The notes: generated from the letters alone by a model not told the origin. 64,000 nt of DNA from Dongia_A sp039808885 (GCA_039808885.1 JBDHTX010000008.1:62001-126000); one strand, 5' to 3'; shown: positions 48,862 to 57,580, counted from the first letter of the stretch. Made by a program: numbers and translations.

Positions 48862-49118
48862 TCCGTGGTCATGTGATCGGCCGGTACTGGGCCACCAAGA
48901 AGATCGAGCACATCCCCAATGGCGCCTTCCTCGAAGTCGAGACCGAGGGCGGCAGCCGCATCATGGCCTTCGACGTCCTGGGCTGCGGCGAGGGCGAGGA
49001 GGTCATGGTGGTGACCGGTTCCACCGCGGCCGCCTGGCTCGGCGGCGGCAAGATCCCGATCGACGCGCTCATCATCGGCTCGCTGGACCAGCCGTCCGGC
49101 GGCCAGAAGAAGAAGTAA
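48858..49118 (+). CDS. Microcompartment vertex protein, BMC-P (EutN/CcmL family)
   Basis: 86-residue pentamer-forming shell protein that closes the vertices. It has the hallmarks of the family: RGHVIGRYWATKKIEHIPNG (first strand), DVLGCGEGEEVMVVTGSTAA and PIDALIIGSLD near the C-terminus. The lysine-rich tail is PSGGQKKK. It overlaps the upstream gene by four bases and the BMC-H gene follows after 30 bases. Confidence 0.95.
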   Translation: MIRGHVIGRYWATKKIEHIPNGAFLEVETEGGSRIMAFDVLGCGEGEEVMVVTGSTAAAWLGGGKIPIDALIIGSLDQPSGGQKKK

Positions 49119-49148
49119 TCACCAACACCCAGCAGAATGGAGAGAACC

Positions 49149-49430
49149 ATGTCCAACGCACTCGGCATGATCGAAACCAAGGGCTTCGTCGCGGCGCTCG
49201 CGGCGGCGGACGCCATGGTCAAGGCGGCCAACGTCACCATCGTCGGCCGCGAGCAGGTCGGCGACGGCCTGGTCGCCGTCATCATCAACGGCGATGTCGG
49301 CGCGGTGAAGGCCGCGACCGAGGCCGGCTCCGAGGCGGCGAGCGCCGTCGGCACCCTCGTCTCGGTGCATGTGATCCCGCGCCCGCATGCGGATCTGGCG
49401 AAGCACTTCACGACGACTGCGGGGAAGTAA
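49149..49430 (+). CDS. Microcompartment shell protein, hexameric BMC-H
   Basis: 93-residue hexamer subunit that tiles the shell facets. It has the single-domain BMC pattern ALGMIETKGFVAALAAADAM, VKAANVTIVGREQVGDGLVA, IINGDVGAVKAATEAGSEAA and SVHVIPRPHADLAKHF. A GGAGAG ribosome site precedes the ATG. It is the only BMC-H of the locus. It is followed by the R1 repeat at 49484-49673 before the second BMC-T gene. Confidence 0.96.
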   Translation: MSNALGMIETKGFVAALAAADAMVKAANVTIVGREQVGDGLVAVIINGDVGAVKAATEAGSEAASAVGTLVSVHVIPRPHADLAKHFTTTAGK

Positions 49431-49483
49431 GCGCTTTGTTGTCGTCGGTCGGTCGGCTCGGTCGTTCTGGCATACTCGCTGAG

Positions 49484-49673
49484 CCCCTTCCCCCCTTGCG
49501 GGGGAAGGTGGGGAAGGGGGGTGTTGCAGCGCCGGTTTTTTCGGCGAGGAGTCTTCGCCTGTGTCGCCTCCGGCGACGCACGCGCGCAACGCGTGCTACC
49601 CCCCATCCGGCTGCGGCTAAGCTCACTGCGTTCGCTAAGCCTCCGCTGCCTTCCCCCGCAAGGGGGGAAGGGA
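49484..49673. repeat. R1 palindromic element, copy 2 (inside microcompartment operon)
   Basis: 190-base inverted relative of the element at 1009-1198, with the same terminal TTCCCCCCTTGCGGGGGAA and TTCCCCCGCAAGGGGGGAA hairpins and a similar interior. It separates the BMC-H and second BMC-T genes in an otherwise tightly packed operon and ends about 25 bases before the BMC-T ATG. It may lower expression of the last shell gene. Confidence 0.82.
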
Positions 49674-49698
49674 AGTATATTGGTGTGGATGGGCACCG

Positions 49699-50334
49699 AT
49701 GACCGAGCTTCGCGTCTATCTGCAGATCGAGGATCTCGCCCGGCAATTCGCGGCATATATGTCGACGCCGATGCGGGCGCGCGGCTATCCGCCGATGCAG
49801 GGCGAGCACAGCCTGATCGTCGAGGTGGCGCCGGCCCTCGCGATCCATCGCATCTGCGACCTCGCCTTGAAGCAGGCGCCGGACCTGGAGCCCGGCCTGC
49901 TCTATGTCGAGCGGCAATATGGGCTGCTGGAATTGCACGCCCAGGACCTCGGCGCGTTGAACCGCACCGGCGAGGCGATCCTCAAAGGCATTGGCCGCAA
50001 GGCGGCGGACCAGCTGAAGCCGCACACGCTCTTCGCCGACATCATCGAGAACGTGGCCGACCAGCACGCCATCATCCTCAACCGCACGCGCGAGGCCTCG
50101 ATGCTACTGCCCGGGCAGTCGCTGCTGCTCTATGAGCTGGAGCCGGCCCTGTTCGCCACCGTCGCCGCGAACGAGGCGGAGAAGGCAGCACCCGGCATCA
50201 CCCTGGTCGACCTGCAGATGATCGGCGCCACGGGGCGCGTCTTCATGGCCGGCACGCGGCGTGAATGCGAGATCGCGCGCGACCGCATCGACGAGGTGCT
50301 GGGCGCCATCGACGGCCGGCATCGCGGCCGCTGA
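49699..50334 (+). CDS. Second tandem BMC-T shell protein
   Basis: 211-residue shell protein with two BMC domains (about 3-100 and 105-205), paralogous to the BMC-T at 47762. It shares IVEVAPALAIHRICDLALKQ-type and LVDLQMIGATGRVFMAG motifs with the first copy. Only one gene of each of BMC-P and BMC-H but two BMC-T is typical of RMM-type loci. The start at 49699 has no clear ribosome site, and R1 lies just upstream. It is the last gene of the microcompartment operon. Confidence 0.92.
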   Translation: MTELRVYLQIEDLARQFAAYMSTPMRARGYPPMQGEHSLIVEVAPALAIHRICDLALKQAPDLEPGLLYVERQYGLLELHAQDLGALNRTGEAILKGIGRKAADQLKPHTLFADIIENVADQHAIILNRTREASMLLPGQSLLLYELEPALFATVAANEAEKAAPGITLVDLQMIGATGRVFMAGTRRECEIARDRIDEVLGAIDGRHRGR

Positions 50335-50514
50335 TCCACGCCGGGTGACAATCCGGTGAGCAATCGGTAGCCGTTTCGCGATTTCGATCCGCGCTGGCGC
50401 TGGCCCGCGGCAACTCCTCGCCCGCATCCCCATTTGAATCATGCGCACCCAGCCGATGGGCGGATGCAGCGCGCGATTTCGCATTCGGCCGCACATTGAC
50501 CGAGGAGAACGATC

Positions 50515-51138
50515 ATGATGAGGAAGCTTGTCTTGCTGTCCACCGTCGCCACCCTGGGCGGCTTCGGATTCGCCACAACGACGCTCGCCGAGGAGTCCAC
50601 CACCCCGGCGCCGGCCGAGCAGGTCATGCCGCCGGCCGATTCGCCGGCGATGCAGCCGGAAGACCAGCAGGTACCCAGCACCGGGTCGGTGGGCGAGGTG
50701 CAGCCCGACGCCCCGGCCATGCCGCCGCCGGGCGATGCCATCATCCCGGCCCAGGCCGCCGACGAAGTGCGCGCCGACACGCTGATCGGCATGGGCGTCT
50801 ACAACCCCGAAGGCGAAAAGGTCGGCGAGGTGAAGGACATCCTGCTCGACGAGCAGGGCCAAGTGACCGGCGTGGTGCTGTCGGTTGGCGGCGTGCTTGG
50901 CCTCGGCGCCAAGTCGGTCGGCCTGAACTGGAGCGAGGTCGATGTCCGCCCGGATGCCGAGATGGTGAAGATCCACTACACCAAGGAGCAGCTGGAAGCG
51001 GCCCCCGATTTCAAGACACAGGAGGTCCAGCGCTCCGAGACCGAGCGGCAGGACCTGCAGCAGCAGGCGCCTGCGGTCACCGGCACGGTGCCGCCAGCGA
51101 ATCCGGACGCGCCGACGCCGCAGCCTGCCACCGAGTAG
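50515..51138 (+). CDS. Secreted PRC-barrel domain protein
   Basis: 207-residue protein with a Sec signal peptide (LVLLSTVATLGGFGFATTTL, then AE). A low-complexity Pro/Ala/Gly stretch (30-80) precedes a PRC-barrel (about 85-160: DTLIGMGVYNPEGEKVGEVK, DILLDEQGQVTGVVLSVGGV). The C-terminus (165-207) is Gln/Pro-rich. PRC-barrels are found in photosynthetic-reaction-centre H subunits and in stress proteins; the role here is unknown. GAGGAG precedes the ATG. Confidence 0.87.
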   Translation: MMRKLVLLSTVATLGGFGFATTTLAEESTTPAPAEQVMPPADSPAMQPEDQQVPSTGSVGEVQPDAPAMPPPGDAIIPAQAADEVRADTLIGMGVYNPEGEKVGEVKDILLDEQGQVTGVVLSVGGVLGLGAKSVGLNWSEVDVRPDAEMVKIHYTKEQLEAAPDFKTQEVQRSETERQDLQQQAPAVTGTVPPANPDAPTPQPATE

Positions 51139-51625
51139 GGGCGGCAGTCCGACGGATCACGACTCGAAAAGACGGCCCGGCGAAGCGTCGCCGGGCCGCT
51201 GCGATGGTCCAAGTCCGGATGGCGTCCGGTCGTAAACTTGGCCGGCGGCTTTCGCCGCCGGCTGCAACACGTCAAGCCCGGCCAACCCAGGAGATCAGGA
51301 GCCTTGGCCGCCGCACTTGCCGGTGTTCGAGATCCCAGCCTCCCTTAGCCTTTGAACCTCGAGTTCCAGCTTCTCTCAGCAGGAAGCGTGCCAGCCGGGC
51401 GCAGGTTGTTTTTGCGCGGTTTTTGCCCGGCCGCCGGGCAAAGCGTCGTGGCCATGCCCAGGCTTTGAGCATCGCGCTGCCCGAGGAAGCGGCATCCGCG
51501 CCGCCTTCCTCGCGCCTTCGATCAAGTGTCACACAAACCGGCTAGCCTGCCGTCCCATGACAGGAGACGGGATGCAGACGGTGACCGGGATCGATCTTAT
51601 GGGCGGGAACGGGACGCGAAACGCG
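51139..51625. other. Intergenic region with hairpins, no gene seen
   Basis: 487 bases between two convergent genes. An 11-base perfect stem at 51173-51183/51188-51198 with a four-base loop follows the PRC gene and could end its transcription, though there is no U-tract. A 9-base stem lies at 51422-51442. I see no convincing coding frame. Confidence 0.7.
51173..51198 (+). terminator. Possible terminator hairpin after PRC gene
   Basis: CGGCCCGGCGA and its complement enclose the loop AGCG. The stem is strong, but the run of T that marks a standard rho-independent terminator is missing. It lies 35 bases after the stop. Confidence 0.45.
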
Positions 51626-53164
51626 TCAGCGGACCGGCTTGGGGCGACGCAGCGCGCCGTCCGGGTCGCCGGCGACCGGCTGGTAGTTCCGGTAGTAGAG
51701 GCCGGCGGCGTCGATGCGCGGCGCGAAATCCCAGGGCGCGATGCGCCCGGCGACCAGCGCGCGGTGAACCAGGCGGCGGCGACGCTGGCTGGCGAGCACA
51801 GCTTCGCGCAAGGCGGCGAAGTCCCAGCGTTCTTCGGCTTCCGCTGACAGCCGCGCCACCAGCGGCCGCGCCGCCGCTTCCCGCGCCAGATTGCGCAATT
51901 CATTGGGATCGGCGGCGAGGTCGTAGAGCTCGGTCTCGAGGCCCGGCCCATAGACGAATTTGTGCCGGCCGCGGCGGATCATCGCCACCGGCGCGTCGTA
52001 GCCCTCGCCGCAATATTCCCCGAGCACCTCGCCCCTCGGCGCTGTGCCGCGCGCGAGGCTGGGCCACAGCGAGGCGCCATCCAGGCCGTCGCGCGCGGCA
52101 TCGTCGCCACAAAGGTCGAGCAGGGTCGGCAGCAGGTCGAGCTGCGATACCGGCGGGGCGATGCGCTGGCCGCGCCTGATGCCGGGACCGGCAAAGATCA
52201 GCGGCACGCGGATGGCGCGCTCGTAGAAATTCATCTTGTACCAGAGCCCGCGCTCGCCCAGCATGTCGCCGTGATCGGCGGTGGCGATGACGAAGGTGTC
52301 CTCGGCGATTCCGGCGATCTCCAGCGCTCTCAGCAGGCGGCCGAGCAGGTCGTCGCAATAGCTGATCATCGCGTAATAGGCGCGCCGCGCGTCGCGGATC
52401 TGCCGCGGCGTGGGCTTGATCTCGTCGCGGTCGTAGAGGCGGTACATGCGTGCCTCGACGTCGTTGCGGCTGTTGGCCTTGCGCCGGCCCGTAGCCGGCA
52501 GGTCGATCTCCGCCGCGTCGTAGAGGTCCCAGAAGCGCCGCGGCCCCTGATAGGGGTCGTGCGGGTGCATCACCGAGAGCGTCAGCATGAAAGGCCGCCC
52601 GTCGCCCAGCGAGACGGCCTGCTGCAACCAGTCGACGGCGCGGTCGCAGGCATCCTCGTCATATTGCAGCGACAGCGAGTAGTCGCAGGGCCCCGCCTCG
52701 GCCACCGATTGCAGGGTGTGGAACCAGGGCTGCACCAGATCCGGCTGCTCCCAGTCCGGCACCCAGCCGAAATCGGACGGCGACAAATCGGTGGTCAGCC
52801 GCTCCTCATAGCCGTGCAGCTGGTCGGCGCCGGTGAAATCCATCTTGCCGGAGAGGCAGGTGCGATAGCCGGCACGGCGCAGGTGATGCAGGAAGGTCGG
52901 CACCTCCGCCGGCAGCTCGGCGCCGTTGTCGAAGCCGCCGAAGCGCGAGGCCAGCCTCCCGGTCAGCATGGCGAAGCGCGACGGCGAGCAGAGTGGTGCC
53001 GCGCAATAGGCATTCTCGAAAAGGGTGCCGCGCCGCGCCAGGGCGCCGAGATGCGGCGCCCGCACCACCGGATGGCCATAGACCGGCAGCGACAGCGCCG
53101 CCATCTGGTCGAACATCACGAACAGGATGTTGGGGCGCTTTCGGCTCGCTGCGGCCTTGGCCAT
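51626..53164 (-). CDS. betC: Choline-sulfatase
   Basis: Hydrolyses choline-O-sulfate to choline and sulfate, giving choline for glycine-betaine synthesis or degradation. The 512-residue protein has the sulfatase signature with Cys59 as the formylglycine precursor (CSPSR), ADHGDMLGERGLWYKM, and the C-terminal block RLVHRALVAGRIAPWDFAPR ending in YYRNYQP, which is specific to choline sulfatases. Length matches the Sinorhizobium enzyme. No betA/betB/betI or choline importer gene lies next to it. It is convergent with the PRC gene, with 487 bases between. Confidence 0.93.
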   Translation of the reverse strand: MAKAAASRKRPNILFVMFDQMAALSLPVYGHPVVRAPHLGALARRGTLFENAYCAAPLCSPSRFAMLTGRLASRFGGFDNGAELPAEVPTFLHHLRRAGYRTCLSGKMDFTGADQLHGYEERLTTDLSPSDFGWVPDWEQPDLVQPWFHTLQSVAEAGPCDYSLSLQYDEDACDRAVDWLQQAVSLGDGRPFMLTLSVMHPHDPYQGPRRFWDLYDAAEIDLPATGRRKANSRNDVEARMYRLYDRDEIKPTPRQIRDARRAYYAMISYCDDLLGRLLRALEIAGIAEDTFVIATADHGDMLGERGLWYKMNFYERAIRVPLIFAGPGIRRGQRIAPPVSQLDLLPTLLDLCGDDAARDGLDGASLWPSLARGTAPRGEVLGEYCGEGYDAPVAMIRRGRHKFVYGPGLETELYDLAADPNELRNLAREAAARPLVARLSAEAEERWDFAALREAVLASQRRRRLVHRALVAGRIAPWDFAPRIDAAGLYYRNYQPVAGDPDGALRRPKPVR

Positions 53165-53191
53165 GCGATCTCCTCAGCTGGTCGCCGACGC

Positions 53192-53911
53192 CTAGCCGGC
53201 CACCTTGCAGGCGACCGGCGGTCCGCCGGCAACCGACCATTGCGCGTCGCTGCCCTGGCCGGCGAAGCTCTGCGGCGCAGTTTCGAAGCGGAAGCCCGTG
53301 GTCGTGGGCACCTTGCCCAAGGTCGTGGTGACGCCGCCATTCTCCGAGATGGAGGCCACGCCGCGCGGCCAGTCGAAGATCACATGCAGCGCAGCACCTC
53401 CATCGCAGGTGTAGTCGAGCACCTGCACGGTCTCCGTGGTGTCGCGATGGAAGCGGAGTTCCTGCCCCGCCGCATCGGTCAGCACCAGGACGCCGTTGGG
53501 CTGCAGCGCCTCCGGCTGGATCTCGTAGCGGCTGGCGGCCGCCAGGGCGGCGAGGAACGCCTGCTCCTGGTCGACGATCGGGGCATCGCAGGCCGACTTG
53601 CCGGCCTTCAGGGCGGAAACCCGCATCGCCATGCCGTCGAGGGTGTAGCGCGCCGTATAGGTGTTGCACCCGCCCTTGCCCACCATCCGGCCGTCGCCAT
53701 AGAAGGCAACGGTCACGCGCGGCTCCTCCGTCGCGGCGCGGTCGCCGATCTGGCTGGCGATCCACAGCGACCCGATCAGCAGCGCGCTCTGGTCCGGCGC
53801 CTGCTCCTTCTCCGCCGGCAGCATCTGCTTCAGGCTCTGGCAGCCGGCAAGCAGCGCCACGATGGCCGGGACCAGGAGCAATCTGGCAGCGAGAACCGGA
53901 CGCGAGGGCAT
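53192..53911 (-). CDS. Lipoprotein with META (HslJ) and MliC lysozyme-inhibitor domains
   Basis: 239-residue lipoprotein (lipobox LLAGC, Cys24). Residues about 45-145 form a META/HslJ-like domain (SLWIASQIGDRAATEEPRVT, YGDGRMVGKGGCNTYTARYT, KSACDAPIVDQEQAFLAAL). Residues about 160-235 form an MliC-type domain (VLDYTCDGGAALHVIFDWPR, GFRFETAPQSFAGQGSDAQW) that inhibits lysozymes. The protein would sit in the outer membrane facing the periplasm. It is a stand-alone gene. Host- or predator-lysozyme resistance is the family-based guess. Confidence 0.88.
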   Translation of the reverse strand: MPSRPVLAARLLLVPAIVALLAGCQSLKQMLPAEKEQAPDQSALLIGSLWIASQIGDRAATEEPRVTVAFYGDGRMVGKGGCNTYTARYTLDGMAMRVSALKAGKSACDAPIVDQEQAFLAALAAASRYEIQPEALQPNGVLVLTDAAGQELRFHRDTTETVQVLDYTCDGGAALHVIFDWPRGVASISENGGVTTTLGKVPTTTGFRFETAPQSFAGQGSDAQWSVAGGPPVACKVAG

Positions 53912-54039
53912 GGAAATCTCCAGGATTGACCGCGAAAGGCTTGAGCTAGCAGGAATCGCGGGCGCGCCGATAGGGGAACGAATGCGGAAATGTGAAGCCG
54001 GTCACGCTGCACCGCCCGCGTTCCAGCCGCGTGGCGCGA

Positions 54040-55605
54040 TCAGCCTTCCGCCAGCGGCTGCACCAGGGCCGCCAGGCGATGCTTGAGAATCTTGCCGGTG
54101 GGGGTCGCCGGCAGCGCCTCGCACAGCACATACCGGGTCGGCCGCTTGTACGGCGCCAGGCGCTGGGCGCAATGGGCAGCGAGCGCGGCCAGCGACGGGC
54201 GATCGGCGGGCAAGACCTGCAGATAGGCCACCACTTCTTCGTTGCCGTCGGCGCCGGGGGCGCCGATCACCGCCGCCTGCACCACCTTGGCATGCGCGCT
54301 GAGCACGCCCTCCACTTCAGGCGGATAGACGTTGAAGCCGGAGCGGATGATCAGCTCCTTGGAGCGGCCGACGATGTGCAGGCTGTCGTCTTCGTCGAAG
54401 CGGCCGACATCGCCGGTGACCAGCCAGCCATCGGCGTTGAGCGCCGCCCTGGTCAGTTCCGGCGCGCGGTAATAGCCCTTCATGATGCCGGGGCCGCGGC
54501 ACCAGACGTCACCGGATTCGCCGCGCGGCAGGGGCTTGCCGTCCGGGCCGACGACGATCAGCTCGACGAAAGGCAGCGCCTGGCCCACCGAGGTGTCCTG
54601 GCGCGGACAATCGACCCGGGTCATCGCCACCGAGGGCGAGGCCTCGGTCATGCCATAGCCGTTGTGCAAGGGCTGGCCGAACAGGGCTTCGCAATTGCGC
54701 TTGAGCGCCGGGTCGAGCGGCGCGCCGCCGGCCGAGGTGAAGCGCAGCTTGTGGCCCTCGATCGCAGCCCCGGTCTCGCGGATATGCACCAGCAGCTTGG
54801 CGTACATGGCGGGCACGCCCTGCAGCGAGGTGATGCCGGCGCGGATGTCGGCCAGCGCCTGCTCGGCGTGGAACCGGGCGCGCGGCAGGAAGCACGACCC
54901 GGCATAGAGCCCGCCCAGGAACACCGAGGCGAGGCCGAAGACATGCGACAGTGGCAGGACGCCATAGATCAGGTCGTCAGGACCGAAGCCGCGCATGCCG
55001 CCGGAGATCGCGCCGATGAACAGCAGGTTGCGATGGGTCAGCATCACGCCCTTGGGATCGCCGGTCGTACCCGAGGTATAGACCAGCACGGCGACCTGCT
55101 CCGCGCCGGCGGCAAAGACCGGCTCCGGCCGTGTCGCCGCGTTGAGCGCGGAGATGCCAAGCCGCCCGAGCAGCGGATGCGCGAGGGTCGTGGCGCCCGA
55201 CCGCGCGGCATGCGCCGCCGCATCGGGCGATGCATCGAGGGTGAAGATGAGCCGCCGCGCGCCGGAATGGGTAGCCGCCAGCTCGATCTCCGCCACGGAC
55301 TGCCGGGCGTTGGCGATGATCGACCAGGCATCGAGGGCCGCCGCGGCGAGCAGCAGGGCGATGACGGCGCGGCCATTCTCGTTCACCAGCATGACCCGGT
55401 CGCCGGGCCGGATGCCCTGGTCCCGCAGCAGCGTCATGGCCGCGCGCACCGCCGCGGCGAGGTCGGCGAAGGACCAGCGGATGTCGCCGTCGATCAGGGC
55501 GGGCGCGTCCGGCGCGCGCTTCTCCCAGCGCCAGACCAGGTCGCTCAGCCGTTCGGGCAGGTCCCGCATGCGGTCGAGCACATGCTGGGCGACCGGCGGG
55601 ATCAC
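54040..55605 (-). CDS. AMP-dependent acyl-CoA ligase
   Basis: 521-residue ANL-family enzyme that activates a carboxylic acid to its CoA thioester. Core motifs are VLVYTSGTTGDPKGVML (P-loop), YGMTEASPS, GWLVTGDVGRFDEDDSLHIV and the C-terminal catalytic lysine region PATPTGKILKHRL. The GTG start overlaps the stop of the acyl-CoA dehydrogenase gene (GTGA). It is the last gene of an IclR-ACAD-ligase unit on the minus strand. The acid is probably a medium-chain, dicarboxylic or aromatic acid, as in dca/paa-like clusters. Confidence 0.9.
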   Translation of the reverse strand: MIPPVAQHVLDRMRDLPERLSDLVWRWEKRAPDAPALIDGDIRWSFADLAAAVRAAMTLLRDQGIRPGDRVMLVNENGRAVIALLLAAAALDAWSIIANARQSVAEIELAATHSGARRLIFTLDASPDAAAHAARSGATTLAHPLLGRLGISALNAATRPEPVFAAGAEQVAVLVYTSGTTGDPKGVMLTHRNLLFIGAISGGMRGFGPDDLIYGVLPLSHVFGLASVFLGGLYAGSCFLPRARFHAEQALADIRAGITSLQGVPAMYAKLLVHIRETGAAIEGHKLRFTSAGGAPLDPALKRNCEALFGQPLHNGYGMTEASPSVAMTRVDCPRQDTSVGQALPFVELIVVGPDGKPLPRGESGDVWCRGPGIMKGYYRAPELTRAALNADGWLVTGDVGRFDEDDSLHIVGRSKELIIRSGFNVYPPEVEGVLSAHAKVVQAAVIGAPGADGNEEVVAYLQVLPADRPSLAALAAHCAQRLAPYKRPTRYVLCEALPATPTGKILKHRLAALVQPLAEG

Positions 55606-56747
55606 GAGGCGTCGCGGATCATGTTGCGGGCGATGACCAGCTGCTGGATCTGGCTGGTGCCCTCGTAGATGCGGAACAGCCGCACGTCGCGATAGAAGCG
55701 CTCGATGCCGTAATCGGCGATGTAGCCGGCGCCGCCATGCACCTGCACCGCCCGGTCGGCCACGCGGCCGACCATCTCGGAGGCGAACAGCTTGCAGCAG
55801 GAGGCCTCGGTGGCGATGGGCTCGCCGGCATCCTTGCGCCGCGCCGCGTCGAGCACCATGCAGCGCGCGGCATAGGCCTCGGTGCGGCTGTCGGCCAGCA
55901 TCGCCTGGACCAGCTGGAACTCGGCGATGGCCTTGCCGAACTGCTTGCGCTCCATGGCGTAGCGCAGCGAATCGGCGATCAGGCGCTCGGCCGTGCCGAC
56001 GCAGACCGCGGCGATGTGCAGCCGGCCGCGATCCAGCACCTTCATCGCCGTCTTGAAGCCCTGCCCCTCCACGCCGCCGATCAGGTTCGCGGCCGGCACG
56101 CGGCAATCCTGCAGCACCACGTCGGCGATATGGGCGCCCTGCTGGCCCATCTTGCGCTCCGGCTTGCCGACGGAGAGGCCGGGCGCGTTGCGCGCGACGA
56201 TGAAGGCGCTGATGCCGCCGGCCCCCTCGCCGCCGGTGCGCGCCATCAGGGTGAAGATGTCGGCCACCGGCGCATTGGTGATGAAGCGCTTGGTGCCGTT
56301 CAGCACGTAGAAGTCGCCCTCGCGCCGCGCGCTGGCCTTCAGCGAGGCGGCGTCGGAGCCCGCCTCCGCCTCGGTGAGCGCGAAGGAGGCGATGATCTCC
56401 CCCGTCGCCAGGCGCGGCAGCCAGGCCTGCTTCTGCGCCGGCGTGCCGTCCATGATGATGCCCTGGGACCCGATGCCGTTGTTGGTGCCGAAGACCGAGC
56501 GGAAGGCGGGCGAGGTGCGGCCGATCTCGAAGGCCGCCAGCACCTCCTCCTCCATGGTGAGGCCGAGGCCGCCGAACTCCTCCGGGATGGCAAGGCCGAA
56601 CAGGCCGAGCGCGCGCATCTCGGCGATCAGCTCCGCCGGCACCCGGTCCTCCTCGGCGGCGCGCGCCTCGTTCGGCACCAGCCGTTCGGCGACGAAGCGG
56701 CGCAAAGTGTCCAGCAATTGCGTGAGCACGGCCTGGTCCCGGATCAT
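55602..56747 (-). CDS. Acyl-CoA dehydrogenase
   Basis: 381-residue flavoenzyme that makes the 2,3-enoyl-CoA. It has SFALTEAEAGSDAASLKASA, the C-terminal QVHGGAGYIADYGIERFYRD and RIYEGTSQIQQLVIARNMI; the Glu in YEGTS (near residue 362) is the catalytic base. It overlaps the IclR gene (ATGA) and the ligase gene. In the dca pathway the equivalent enzyme acts on adipyl-CoA-like substrates; the substrate here is not proven. Confidence 0.92.
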   Translation of the reverse strand: MIRDQAVLTQLLDTLRRFVAERLVPNEARAAEEDRVPAELIAEMRALGLFGLAIPEEFGGLGLTMEEEVLAAFEIGRTSPAFRSVFGTNNGIGSQGIIMDGTPAQKQAWLPRLATGEIIASFALTEAEAGSDAASLKASARREGDFYVLNGTKRFITNAPVADIFTLMARTGGEGAGGISAFIVARNAPGLSVGKPERKMGQQGAHIADVVLQDCRVPAANLIGGVEGQGFKTAMKVLDRGRLHIAAVCVGTAERLIADSLRYAMERKQFGKAIAEFQLVQAMLADSRTEAYAARCMVLDAARRKDAGEPIATEASCCKLFASEMVGRVADRAVQVHGGAGYIADYGIERFYRDVRLFRIYEGTSQIQQLVIARNMIRDAS

Positions 56748-57580
56748 GCGCGTCTGGCCTCGCGTTGCGGCAGGGAGATGAGCTCGATCTGCCGCTTGGC
56801 CTCGAGCAGGCGCGGCCCGATCTCCCGCTTCAGGCGATCGGGCGACAGCAGCGACGCGGCGCCGCCGCAATTCAGCGACATCAGCCCGTCGGCACCCGGC
56901 AGGATCAGCGGCACGGCGACGGCGTTGATCTCCGGCGTCCATTCGGCGATGGAGAGGGCGAAGCCGTGGCGGTCGAACTCGGCGAGCGCGCGGCTCAAGC
57001 CCGGTTCCAGCGCCTTCCAGCGCGCGCCGTGATGCCGCGCCAGCGCCTTCAGCTTTTCGGCGCGATCCTTCGGCGCGAGCCCGCCCAGCCAGGCGCGGCC
57101 CATCGCGGTGCTGGCAACAGGGATGCGCGAGCCGACGTCGAGGCCGAGGGTGAAGGGCGCATCCCGGCCGCGGCAATTCTCGACATAGATCATCTCGAAG
57201 CCGTGGCAGGCGCCGAGCGCGCAGGAGGAACGGGCGAAATCGGCGATCGCCTGCATGTGCGGGCGGGCGATGGTGCGGAACTCCGTCCCCGCCACCGCGC
57301 CATAGCCCAGGGAGAGCACCGCGCTGCTCGGCCGGTAGCGTTCGGCGCGCGGATCATGGGTCAGGTAGCCGAGCGCGGTCAGGGTATGGGTCAGGCGGCT
57401 GATGGTCGGGCGCGGCAGGCCGGTGCGCTGGGCGATCTCGCTGTTGGCCAGCGCCTCGCCGGCGCCGAAGGCGCGCAGCACCTCGAGCCCGCGCGCCAAG
57501 GCGGTGACGAACTGGCGGTCCTTCGCCGCACCGCCGGCGCGCGCCTTCGCCCCCGCTCTGTCCGCCGCCTTGGCCCGCAT
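56744..57580 (-). CDS. IclR-family regulator (PcaR/PobR-like)
   Basis: 278-residue regulator with an N-terminal winged helix (LANSEIAQRTGLPRPTISRL, then LGYLTHDPRAERYRPSSA) and a C-terminal effector domain (TALGACHGFEMIYVENCRG-like region, AVAVPLILPGADGLMSLNCG). The ATG at 57580 was used; the next in-frame upstream codon is TTG. It is the first gene of the minus-strand catabolic unit and faces the enoyl-CoA hydratase gene. The 8-base palindrome at 57652-57670 between them fits its operator. It probably senses a pathway acid. Confidence 0.92.
   Translation of the reverse strand: MRAKAADRAGAKARAGGAAKDRQFVTALARGLEVLRAFGAGEALANSEIAQRTGLPRPTISRLTHTLTALGYLTHDPRAERYRPSSAVLSLGYGAVAGTEFRTIARPHMQAIADFARSSCALGACHGFEMIYVENCRGRDAPFTLGLDVGSRIPVASTAMGRAWLGGLAPKDRAEKLKALARHHGARWKALEPGLSRALAEFDRHGFALSIAEWTPEINAVAVPLILPGADGLMSLNCGGAASLLSPDRLKREIGPRLLEAKRQIELISLPQREARRA

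Noticed and set aside
51422..51442. Rho-independent terminator
   Set aside because: The 9-base stem lacks a T-tract on the side needed in either direction; the T-run precedes it on the plus strand.
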